This document shows positions 21,233-29,543 of a stretch of DNA of 64,000 bases, in pieces; the stretch's first letter is position 1; each line of letters begins with the position of its first letter. The stretch lies in assembly GCA_025359565.1 (NCBI GenBank), contig JANYFY010000016.1:124001-188000 (forward strand), given 5' to 3'. Below the pieces are notes generated by a model that was not told where the DNA came from, searched no databases, and saw only the letters and a list, made by a program, of their open reading frames with translations. This DNA comes from Gammaproteobacteria bacterium (lineage in GTDB: Bacteria > Pseudomonadota > Gammaproteobacteria > Steroidobacterales > Steroidobacteraceae). Made by a program: the position numbers and the translations under genes.

Positions 21233-24200
21233 TTACCCTAGATTAAGCAATGCGGCATTGCCACCGGTTGCGGTGGTGTTCACAGTAAGCGTTCGTTCGT
21301 TGGCGAACCGGGTTAAATAATGAGGACCACCCGCCTTAGGTCCCGTGCCCGAAAGTCCCGTACCACCAAAAGGTTGCACCCCGACTACCGCGCCGATCAT
21401 ATTGCGGTTGATGTAAGTATTGCCAACAACCGTATTTTTAAATATTTCGCGCCAAAATGATTCCAGGCGAGTTTGGACGCCAAGCGTTAAGCCAAAATGG
21501 GTATTGCGTATATCTCGTAGCACTTGCTGTAGGTCGCAGGATTTGTAGCGCACGATGTGTAAGATGGGGCCAAATTCCTCGCGGGTCAATTGTGCGGCGT
21601 TATTTAATTCGATCAGGTGTGGTGCAAAAAAACTCCCGTATGCGTGAGTATCATTTAGCTCGCACGCTTTGATTATACGGGCTTCCACTCGCATCTTGGC
21701 CACATGTGCAGCAAGCATTCGCGCCGCACTTAGCGATATAACCGGCCCCACGTCGGTCGCTAACCGCGCTGGGTTGCCAATCACTAGTTCGTCCATAGCG
21801 CCGACGATCATTTCAATCACGGTATCAGCAATTTCTTCCTGCAAAAATAATATTCGAAGTGCCGAGCAGCGTTGACCCGCGCTCATGAATGCCGATGTGA
21901 CCACATCATCGACGATCTGTTCTGGTAACGCAGTAGAATCAACAATCATGGCGTTCATGCCACCCGTTTCAGCGATGAGCGGGACTATGGCGCCATCGCG
22001 GGCTGCCAATAAGCGGTTTATAGTGAGCGCTGTCGCGGTTGATCCAGTCATAGCGACGCCGGCAAGGCTTGAATGTGCAAAGGCAACTTCACCAAATAGT
22101 CGACCCGGTGCGGGCACTAGGTGCAGGACATGCGGGGGAACTCCCGCTTCGTGCAGCAAAGTTATCAGGCGTGCTGCAACAAGCGGAGTGGGTTCGGCGG
22201 GTTTTGCCACCACCGAATTACCCGCTGCAAGCGCTGCGGTAATTTGACCTGCAAAAATAGCAAGCGGAAAATTCCACGGGCTGATGCAAGCGAATACGCC
22301 GCGTCCCTGAAGTGATAACTCGTTAATCTCGCCCGTGGGTCCCTGCAGGCGTAGCGATGTTGCAAACTCCTCGCGCGCACGGTTGGCATAATAACGACAA
22401 AAATCAACGGCTTCGCGAACTTCAGCGATGGCATCCGGTAAAGTCTTGCCAGCTTCTCGAACTAATAGACTATAAAAATCACTACGCCGTGCTTCGAGTA
22501 GATTCGACGCGTGTTCTAGAAAATTGGCTCGCAAGTTACCGCCTTGCGCATTCCAATCAGCTTGCGCGGCGTCCGCAGCGTTAAAGGCTGCCGAAATTTC
22601 CGCCGCCGTTGCATCACGCGAGGTACCGACGCGTTCACGCCTATCGGCAGGATTAGTCACCGGTTGATTAGCTCCCGGCGATTGAACCCCGCTGATGATT
22701 GGGCCCGCATAAGCTTCCGTTGATCCCGGGCCGGCAGCCACTTTTGATAGCGCGAGCAGCTCGTCTGGATTGCCGAGGTCAACGCCAAGCGAGTTGCGCC
22801 GATCGCTGAAGAGGGCGGTCGGTTTACATAAGCGCGGATGAGCATAGCTATCAAGGCGCTCAGTTGCTAGCAGCGGATCCCCAACGATTTCCGCGACTGC
22901 GATCTCTTCGTCCATGAACCGATTGACAAAAGATGTGTTGGCCCCGTTCTCTAAGAGCCGCCTCACTAAATAGGCCAGTAAGTCCTTGTGTTCGCCGACC
23001 GGAGCGTATACTCGAACGGCAGGAAAATTTGCTATTTGTCGTGCGGCTTCTGCGTAAAGGAGTCGCCCCATCCCGTGAAGTCTCTGAAATTCAAAGCTGG
23101 CTCCGCGCGGTGCAAGCTCTAATATGGAGGCAATGCTGTGAGCATTGTGGGTCGCAAATTGCGGATATATCACGTCGAGATTGCGTAGTAGCGTGTCGGC
23201 GCACGCGAGATAAGATACGTCGGTGGTTGTCTTTCTAGTGTAAACCGGGTACTCAACCAATCCACGCTCTTGGGCCGCTTTAATTTCGCTGTCCCAATAG
23301 GCACCTTTTACTAAGCGAATGCTCATGCGGCGACCGTACTGCCTGGCAATCGCCGCAACCCAGTCGATAACGTTGAGGGCACGTTTACCATACGCCTGCA
23401 CGGCAAGCCCCAGCCCTGGCCAGTTCAAAGTACTTTTATCGCGGGCTAATGCTTCGATAATATCTAGCGACAAGTCCAAGCGATTAGCTTCCTCAGCATC
23501 AATAGTCAGTTGAATGCCAAGTTTGGCCGCTCGTCGTACCAAATTCGTAACTAATGGTACTAAGCGCTCAACTACACGAGCGTGTTGCAACAAGAGGTAG
23601 CGCGGCTCCAGTGCCGAGAGCTTAATAGAAATACTTGAAACTTGGTGCGCAGCTCGACCGTTCGCCGCGGCGCCAATCACGTCAATGGCATGTTCATAGG
23701 ATTTCAAGTAACGCTCAGCATCGTTACGAGTTCGAGCGCCCTCACCCAGCATATCAAATGAGCAAAGCGCAACTTCTGGCTCGCGCGCACTGCGCGCCAA
23801 TGCTTCTTCTATGGTACGTCCTACCACGAATTCCCCACCGATTATCCGCATTGCTCGCCTTACGGCTAGCCTTACTAAAGGTTCGCCGGCCTTACGGGTT
23901 AATTTCCGCATCCAACCCGGCGCGTCTGATTTAATCAACGGATCAAGGTCTAGAATGCCGCCGGTCAGCATCAAGCCCCAGGTCGAGGCGTTGACGAAAA
24001 GGGATTCTGATTTTCCGGCGTGGGCCGACCAATCGCCGCTAGATAATTGTTCCGCTATTAGGCGATCAGCGGTTGCGTCGTCCGGAATGCGAAGTAAGGC
24101 TTCGGCAATACACATAAGGGCAATGCCCTCTTGATTCGATAAGCCAAATTCTTGCAAAAAGGCATCCAGAAAAGGACGCTCATCGCGGCGCGACCGGGCA

Positions 24201-24358
24201 CCTTCAACTAACGCAATGGCCACTGCCACTGCGCGATGCCGGGCTCCGCCCGTAAGCTCAAGGCGGTGTAACAGCTGGGTTACCGAGGTATCTTCGGCAA
24301 TTAGGCCGTTGTCGCGAATGACTTTTCGCATTGAATCGAGTGTGGTGCTAGGGTCCAT
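21233..24358 (-). CDS. putA: Bifunctional proline dehydrogenase / L-glutamate-gamma-semialdehyde dehydrogenase PutA
   Basis: Oxidises proline to glutamate in two channelled steps using FAD then NAD. The 1041-residue protein has the PRODH barrel (about 170-470; SIRLVKGAYWDSEIKAAQ, and YAPVGEHKDLLAYLVRRLLE for the FAD/proline site) and an aldehyde dehydrogenase domain (about 560-1030) with ISPWNFPLAIF, the glutamate in AETGGMNAMIVDS and catalytic cysteine in SAGQRCSALR. It lacks the N-terminal ribbon-helix-helix DNA-binding domain of E. coli PutA (1320 residues) and so should be an enzyme only, of the minimalist class. It is the last gene of the ocd-arginase-putA run, six bases after the arginase. 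Confidence 0.97.
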   Translation of the reverse strand: MDPSTTLDSMRKVIRDNGLIAEDTSVTQLLHRLELTGGARHRAVAVAIALVEGARSRRDERPFLDAFLQEFGLSNQEGIALMCIAEALLRIPDDATADRLIAEQLSSGDWSAHAGKSESLFVNASTWGLMLTGGILDLDPLIKSDAPGWMRKLTRKAGEPLVRLAVRRAMRIIGGEFVVGRTIEEALARSAREPEVALCSFDMLGEGARTRNDAERYLKSYEHAIDVIGAAANGRAAHQVSSISIKLSALEPRYLLLQHARVVERLVPLVTNLVRRAAKLGIQLTIDAEEANRLDLSLDIIEALARDKSTLNWPGLGLAVQAYGKRALNVIDWVAAIARQYGRRMSIRLVKGAYWDSEIKAAQERGLVEYPVYTRKTTTDVSYLACADTLLRNLDVIYPQFATHNAHSIASILELAPRGASFEFQRLHGMGRLLYAEAARQIANFPAVRVYAPVGEHKDLLAYLVRRLLENGANTSFVNRFMDEEIAVAEIVGDPLLATERLDSYAHPRLCKPTALFSDRRNSLGVDLGNPDELLALSKVAAGPGSTEAYAGPIISGVQSPGANQPVTNPADRRERVGTSRDATAAEISAAFNAADAAQADWNAQGGNLRANFLEHASNLLEARRSDFYSLLVREAGKTLPDAIAEVREAVDFCRYYANRAREEFATSLRLQGPTGEINELSLQGRGVFACISPWNFPLAIFAGQITAALAAGNSVVAKPAEPTPLVAARLITLLHEAGVPPHVLHLVPAPGRLFGEVAFAHSSLAGVAMTGSTATALTINRLLAARDGAIVPLIAETGGMNAMIVDSTALPEQIVDDVVTSAFMSAGQRCSALRILFLQEEIADTVIEMIVGAMDELVIGNPARLATDVGPVISLSAARMLAAHVAKMRVEARIIKACELNDTHAYGSFFAPHLIELNNAAQLTREEFGPILHIVRYKSCDLQQVLRDIRNTHFGLTLGVQTRLESFWREIFKNTVVGNTYINRNMIGAVVGVQPFGGTGLSGTGPKAGGPHYLTRFANERTLTVNTTATGGNAALLNLG

Positions 24359-24364
24359 GGGGCG

Positions 24365-25294
24365 CTACGGGTTCGCTACGGGGTTTCGCATGAGAGTGCT
24401 TTTTCCGAACAACGACTCTAGTAAATCGACGGCTAAGATCGCGGTTTTATTGCGCACATCCAGAGCTGGATTTAATTCCATAACATCGACCGATGCAACA
24501 CTATTAGTGTCAGCAATCATTTCCATAAAAAGCTGAGCTTCACGGTAAGACAATCCGCCGGATACCGTGGTTGCGACTGCCGGTGCTATTTCGGGATCAA
24601 GACCGTCGACGTCAAAACTCACATGCACATGAGTGTCTGAATCTATGTCTTGAAGTGCAATTTCCATCACCTTACGCATGCCCATTTCATCGATACTGCG
24701 CATATCAAAAACGTCCAACCCTTGTTCGTGAACAAAGGCGCGCTCGCCGGGATCGACGCTGCGGATTCCAATTTGACGTACCCAGGCTGGTTTGATTGCA
24801 GGGATGCGATGACCAATGTTTAGTAAATCTGGAGGACCAAATCCGCATAAGATGGCTACCGGCATGCCATGCAAGCTACCGCTTGGGCTTAGTTCGCGAG
24901 TATTGAAATCGGCATGTGCATCTAACCAGAGGATGCGCAATTTTTTGGCGTTTAAATGACAATAGCGCGCGATAGCGGCAATCGATCCGATGCTCAGGCT
25001 ATGGTCGCCGCCCAGCAAAATAGGAAGCCGACCCTCATTAAGTTCGCGATAAACGGTGTCGTGAATTTCGCGGCACCAGGCGGTGACCTCCCCTAGATTC
25101 CGGTAACCGTTGACGGCTGGACCGCCCCTATTGGCAGGTCCGCTAATGTTTCCCTGATCTATGACCTTAAGGCCGCGTTGTGTGAGGGCCGAATAAATTC
25201 CAGCCACTCGCAGTGCCTCAGGTCCCATGGACGCGCCGCGATCGCCCGCTCCGACATCAGTGGGAGCCCCAATGAGGCTTGCCGTAATTGGCAT
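24365..25294 (-). CDS. rocF: Arginase
   Basis: Mn-dependent hydrolase producing ornithine and urea from arginine. Metal-ligand motifs are all present: GGDHSLSIG (about residue 98), DAHADFNT (about 126) and SFDVDGLDPEIAP (about 226). I chose the ATG at 25294 (MPITASLIGAP) since AAGG lies five bases upstream and the family starts there; a longer frame from 25354 would overlap ocd by 38 bases. About 309 residues, normal for arginase. Agmatinase-type ureohydrolases are related, but SxDVDGLDP with the SLHG active-site loop and the ocd/putA neighbours favour arginase. Confidence 0.92.
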   Translation of the reverse strand: MPITASLIGAPTDVGAGDRGASMGPEALRVAGIYSALTQRGLKVIDQGNISGPANRGGPAVNGYRNLGEVTAWCREIHDTVYRELNEGRLPILLGGDHSLSIGSIAAIARYCHLNAKKLRILWLDAHADFNTRELSPSGSLHGMPVAILCGFGPPDLLNIGHRIPAIKPAWVRQIGIRSVDPGERAFVHEQGLDVFDMRSIDEMGMRKVMEIALQDIDSDTHVHVSFDVDGLDPEIAPAVATTVSGGLSYREAQLFMEMIADTNSVASVDVMELNPALDVRNKTAILAVDLLESLFGKSTLMRNPVANP

Positions 25295-25316
25295 ACCAGC
25301 CTTCATATCACGCTGC

Positions 25317-26411
25317 TCATACCAAGGCGATAGGCTTAGTCGGTACTTTTCCAACCAGGGCCGCAGGGTGAGGTTTTTCCGTGCCAGTCAATCCACCCCA
25401 GAGATTTTTCGGATCATTCAGCAGCGGCACTAAGTCAATGAGTGCGCGTCCCGCGGATTGTTCCCGGTTGAGTTTGTACACATAACGCAGTGCCGAGAAA
25501 TCGTTGAGTGCGAATCCCACCGAATCAAAAATCGTTACCTCGTGGTCAGAAGTGCGGCCCGCCTTAGTTCCACACAGTACATCAGTTAATTCAATGACGA
25601 GCTCAGTGGTTTTGAGTTGTTGAATCTCGCCCTCGATACGAGCTTGTGGTTCATATTCCACCACTATACGTGCGTCGGATCTCCGTAATATATCTATGTG
25701 AAGCTCGGTCTTCCCAGGACAATCGCCGCCCACCGCGTTCAAATGCATGCCGGGTTCAACCATTTCCGGTGTCAAAATGAGCGCATTTCGTTTATCCGCA
25801 GTCACGGTCGTAACAATGTCTGCCCCCCGTGCCGCCTCGGCGGTTGATTTGCTGCATATTATTTTCAGATCAGGAATTTTTAACGCCGACAGGTTGCGCA
25901 GCAATTTTTCGGTGGCAGCTTTATCGGTATCAAAGAGCCGCACTTCTCTTATTCTGAGCATGCGATGAAAAGCCAAGATCTGAAATTCACTCTGCGCACC
26001 GTTACCAATCATGGCCATGACGCGGCTGTTAGAACGGGCCATTTTTTGTGCTGCTAATGCTGAAATAGCCGCTGTTCGCAGCGCGGTGATGTACGTCATC
26101 TCGGATAATAAGAGGGGATAACCGGTTGCTACATCAGCCAAAATACCAAAAGCTGTCACTGTCAGAAGGCCATCGTGGGTATTCTTAGGATGTCCATTCA
26201 CATACTTAAATGTATAAAGTTTGGAATCGCTAATAGGCATCAGCTCGATGACGCCTACCGACGAGTGTGCCGCATGCCGCGGTGATTTATCAAAGTCATG
26301 CCAGCGACAAAAGTCGACTTCAATTTCTCCAGCGAGGGCCTCCATAAATGAAGCTGTGCCCACGTGAGCTAGAAGTTCTGCGATACGCGTTGTTCCGACA
26401 TAATCGACCAT
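25317..26411 (-). CDS. ocd: Ornithine cyclodeaminase
   Basis: Converts ornithine directly to proline and ammonia using tightly bound NAD. The 364-residue protein has the Rossmann segment AMIGNGAQSEFQILAF (about residue 140) and the diagnostic VGGDCPGKTELH (about 232), whose aspartate is the catalytic residue in characterised OCD; this distinguishes it from mu-crystallin and alanine-dehydrogenase relatives. The ATG at 26411 is preceded by GAGAGG with six bases of spacing, better than a GTG two codons earlier. It is first in an ocd-arginase-putA operon giving arginine to glutamate. Confidence 0.93.
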   Translation of the reverse strand: MVDYVGTTRIAELLAHVGTASFMEALAGEIEVDFCRWHDFDKSPRHAAHSSVGVIELMPISDSKLYTFKYVNGHPKNTHDGLLTVTAFGILADVATGYPLLLSEMTYITALRTAAISALAAQKMARSNSRVMAMIGNGAQSEFQILAFHRMLRIREVRLFDTDKAATEKLLRNLSALKIPDLKIICSKSTAEAARGADIVTTVTADKRNALILTPEMVEPGMHLNAVGGDCPGKTELHIDILRRSDARIVVEYEPQARIEGEIQQLKTTELVIELTDVLCGTKAGRTSDHEVTIFDSVGFALNDFSALRYVYKLNREQSAGRALIDLVPLLNDPKNLWGGLTGTEKPHPAALVGKVPTKPIALV

Positions 26412-26447
26412 AAACACCTCTCAATCACCAACAGCCAACCTTCAAGG

Positions 26448-26465
26448 CTATATGATTGCATATAG
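26448..26465. promoter_or_regulatory. Perfect inverted repeat upstream of ocd
   Basis: CTATATG and CATATAG form a perfect 7-base inverted repeat separated by ATTG, 37 bases upstream of the ocd start. The location fits an operator for the arginine-catabolic operon, and regulators of the Lrp/AsnC or GntR type often control such operons, but no regulator gene is adjacent. The role is an inference from position and symmetry only. Confidence 0.35.
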
Positions 26466-26521
26466 AAAGGCGACTATTCGAGTTTTACATAATTCCAACC
26501 ATTTTCTTGAAGCGATCGTTG

Positions 26522-28387
26522 CTAACCCGAAATTTCTATTGCAGCGCGGTGAGCGCTGTCGATGGCTTTATGGGCGTAGGCGTCCCAGGCGCTGTCTGCA
26601 CCGGCAAAATGAATGCGGCCCAGCGGTTTCGCTGCTAACTTGCTGTATTCTGCTTCTTCGGCTGTATCGAACAGAGGGTCGAAATCGTAACTATAGCCGT
26701 GCCCCCATCGGTTCACGGTAATCGCCGCAATATCGCGTTCCGCGTTAAAGCCACCCGGACCTAGAATCCGACCAAGCTCATCGCGGGCGTGCATCTCAAA
26801 TTCTTCGAAACTACGACTATAGACAAGTGCCCGCGCGGCACGATACGCGCTGCGTAAGTTTGTGATGGGACCATCCGGCCACGGCACGTGAATGAGGTGC
26901 AGAATCATGGGCTCATCGGGGTTTGTCGGGAAACGATAATCACCGAGACTTACCGGATAGTCGAGTTTTAAGTGACTGTAGAATCCGGCGGGATTGTTTA
27001 CGTAGTGCACGCCTTGTTTGACCCACGAGCGCCAGTTTCGAATCGCCACGTTCACGTAAACTAACGGCGCTTTGACTTGGGCTGCGACGGCTTTGCGTTG
27101 GGCGCCTCCTAAATCAGAACATATGTATGGCAGCATCGCAGAATATCCAGAATAGACCGCGTGTCCAGCACTTATTTTAGTGAGTTTTTCGTTTTGCGAG
27201 TACAGCAGTTCGACCCCATGTTGGCCGCGAGTGCGGTTACCCAACGCGACTACAGTCGATGCTAAGCGCAGACGAATATTCTGGCCGGTCTGATCAAGAC
27301 GTGAATAGTCGAACGGTGCAGTGACTATATCCTCCATGCTGTGGCCTGGCGCTACGCCCGGAATTAGTTCGCGTACAAATAGTCGTGCAAGCGATGCGTT
27401 TCCATCGGGGAAGTGATAAATATAGGGATCGGTTTCCAGCACCCCGTCTGCAGGCACAGGTAGATTTAGTCCCTGAAACCCTGGCATTTCCACCGCCCAT
27501 GCGGCGACGGCCGGCACTGCTTCAGTTTTGCACGCGTACAGATCAAGGGTGCGACCTCTGAACATCGCTAAAGACGCATCATCTAGGCCAAAGTAATGCT
27601 GTTGGTAGTCGCGGTACGATATCTTCGCGAGTATGTCTAGTTTTTGCGCTACGCTTTTTCCCGGAAAAAGATCGGTAGTGTCGGTAAATAATTTAAGTAG
27701 GGCGGCTTTTTGCGGTTCGCTAACGGGGCAGTCGGCAATGAAAGCGGCAGGGGTGCGACCGTTGTGTCGATTGGCGGGGACATCGCTGGGTAACGAGCGT
27801 ACGGGGTCTCCAGTGATTAATCGATCGGTTCCATAGACTTCGCGTGGAAAGAACAGCCCTGATGATAGTCCCATGTTGGAATATAAACTTTGATGGAAGG
27901 CGGTTTCGAAACGCTGCAGATTAATGCCGATGTCTGAAACACAGTCAAGAGCGACACGGGTCCAGCGTCGATTAGGTCCTTCTAATGATTCGCTGCCACC
28001 GTAACCCAATAAAAACCTTCCATCGACATTAAATTCATTGCGACGAGCGTGGCCGCCAAAGTCATCATGATTGTCGAGTATTAAAATACGTGCATTCGGC
28101 CTGGCTTTTCGCAGATAGTGCGCAGTCGCGAGTCCGCCGATCCCGGCGCCGATGATGACAATGTCATAGTGTTCAGTAGTGGCTTGGCCACTTAAGTCGT
28201 AACGCTTACCGTCGCGAATACCGTGGGCAATTGCAAAATCTTTGGGGGCACTTCCGCCATAGCCGGTACGTGCGGGAGGATAAGAGCTACTTTCGCTTGC
28301 GAGTCCCCTTCTGGAATTTAAACCGCTGATAATGACGGCACATGCGACTCCATCCATGAAATCTCGCCGAGTTACTTGGTTAGTCAT
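26522..28387 (-). CDS. Tat-exported FAD-dependent oxidoreductase, spermidine-dehydrogenase-like
   Basis: 621-residue flavoprotein. The N-terminus has a twin-arginine signal (TRRDFMDG followed by a hydrophobic stretch), and the FAD-binding loop is IVIIGAGIGGLATAHYLRK (about residue 77) followed by ILDNHDDFGGHARRNEF (about 108). The C-terminus IHFAGADSAWDAYAHKAIDS is the second FAD contact. Whole-protein features match the SpdH-like family of periplasmic amine oxidoreductases. A paralogue lies at 44694-46685. Its start overlaps the stop of the phosphatase-like gene by four bases, so the two are coupled. Spermidine as substrate is not established from the sequence. Confidence 0.8.
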   Translation of the reverse strand: MTNQVTRRDFMDGVACAVIISGLNSRRGLASESSSYPPARTGYGGSAPKDFAIAHGIRDGKRYDLSGQATTEHYDIVIIGAGIGGLATAHYLRKARPNARILILDNHDDFGGHARRNEFNVDGRFLLGYGGSESLEGPNRRWTRVALDCVSDIGINLQRFETAFHQSLYSNMGLSSGLFFPREVYGTDRLITGDPVRSLPSDVPANRHNGRTPAAFIADCPVSEPQKAALLKLFTDTTDLFPGKSVAQKLDILAKISYRDYQQHYFGLDDASLAMFRGRTLDLYACKTEAVPAVAAWAVEMPGFQGLNLPVPADGVLETDPYIYHFPDGNASLARLFVRELIPGVAPGHSMEDIVTAPFDYSRLDQTGQNIRLRLASTVVALGNRTRGQHGVELLYSQNEKLTKISAGHAVYSGYSAMLPYICSDLGGAQRKAVAAQVKAPLVYVNVAIRNWRSWVKQGVHYVNNPAGFYSHLKLDYPVSLGDYRFPTNPDEPMILHLIHVPWPDGPITNLRSAYRAARALVYSRSFEEFEMHARDELGRILGPGGFNAERDIAAITVNRWGHGYSYDFDPLFDTAEEAEYSKLAAKPLGRIHFAGADSAWDAYAHKAIDSAHRAAIEISG

Positions 28388-29502
28388 GGAGTTCCTAATT
28401 TATTTTGAAAAATCGGTAAAGCAGCCGCCGCTCCAAGCTTTGCTTTGCGGTAGTCCTGACCAACGAGAGCGGCAATGGTTGTTGCAATCTGCGCTTGTGT
28501 AACTCTTGGTAAGTCGTGACGTTCGCCCAGCTGCGGAGTATCAGGACCCATGACCGCAATCCAAATATTGCCAGATCCAGGCTGTTCGGTACCATGGTCT
28601 TTCCATAGCTCAGGTCCGCTGCCGCGGCCATGATCCGTGGTAATTATAAGCGTTGTTTGATCGTGGTATTGCGGTATTGATTGTATTTGCTGCCAAAAAT
28701 CTGCAACAAACTGATCGAAGTTATGCGCTGTTTGCAGGACTAAATCATAGCGTCCTGAGTGGGCCCAATTGTCAGTATCACCGAATCCTATAAACAATAC
28801 CCGCGGGTGCGTGCCTCGGAGATGCTCACGCACCGTAACTGCAAGTAATGCATCTGCGGGATCGTCATCTTCCAGCCGCGGTGTGGTCAGATAAAGTTCG
28901 GTTAATAAACGCTTAGTGGGACCCTCTTGCAGCGAGTCCAAAAAACTTTTACCAGAATATATCGGAAGGCCACTACGCGACCCATTAAATATATCGTGGA
29001 AAGTTTGCCACGTTCCAAGAACTTCAACTTTCGATTTAAACTCCGCTTGATTGTTCAGCCATTCAAATACGGTGGAATTCGGGTTGGGTCCGAATTCATT
29101 GCTGTTAATCTTTGGATCGGGTACGCCGCTCGCCATCTCGTTATAACCAGGATAAGAGAACCACAATCCGTTAGTTACTTCTGCCGCGCTACCCAACAAT
29201 TGATTACCGTAAAGTTGGCCTTGTTTCGCGAGGGTGTTCCATATGAACGGAAACAATAGTTTGCGTCGCTCGATAGGATCATCGTTCCAGTAGCGTTTCC
29301 TTAACTCTGCAACGGACATCCAACTGCCGCCCGCTTTTTCATTATTAACAAGTTCAAGATCTGCCCCGGAAAAAATTTCTTGCCAACGAAGTCCATCACT
29401 TACGATAAGAACTACGTTTCGCGTTTTCAGGGGGGTGGCAGTGCTAGGCAGTGTGAAGGCAAGGGCGAGAAGGGTGAATGCAGTGCAGCGTAGTTTGGTC
29501 AT
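28384..29502 (-). CDS. Exported alkaline-phosphatase-superfamily hydrolase
   Basis: About 372 residues with a signal peptide (MTKLRCTAFTLLALAFTLPS). Metal-ligand motifs of the alkaline phosphatase/phosphopentomutase/sulfatase superfamily are visible: VVLIVSDGLRWQEIF (about residue 32), FGDTDNWAHSGRYD (about 240) and IITTDHGRGSGP (about 290). I chose the ATG at 29502 since it begins the signal peptide; the longer frame adds residues with no family support. The substrate (phosphate monoester, diester or sulfate) cannot be read from the sequence. It is co-transcribed with the FAD oxidoreductase and divergent from the S33 hydrolase. Confidence 0.82.
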   Translation of the reverse strand: MTKLRCTAFTLLALAFTLPSTATPLKTRNVVLIVSDGLRWQEIFSGADLELVNNEKAGGSWMSVAELRKRYWNDDPIERRKLLFPFIWNTLAKQGQLYGNQLLGSAAEVTNGLWFSYPGYNEMASGVPDPKINSNEFGPNPNSTVFEWLNNQAEFKSKVEVLGTWQTFHDIFNGSRSGLPIYSGKSFLDSLQEGPTKRLLTELYLTTPRLEDDDPADALLAVTVREHLRGTHPRVLFIGFGDTDNWAHSGRYDLVLQTAHNFDQFVADFWQQIQSIPQYHDQTTLIITTDHGRGSGPELWKDHGTEQPGSGNIWIAVMGPDTPQLGERHDLPRVTQAQIATTIAALVGQDYRKAKLGAAAALPIFQNKLGTP

Positions 29503-29543
29503 GGGGCGAGTAGAATATAGTGTCTTGTCGAAAGGGGGAACCC

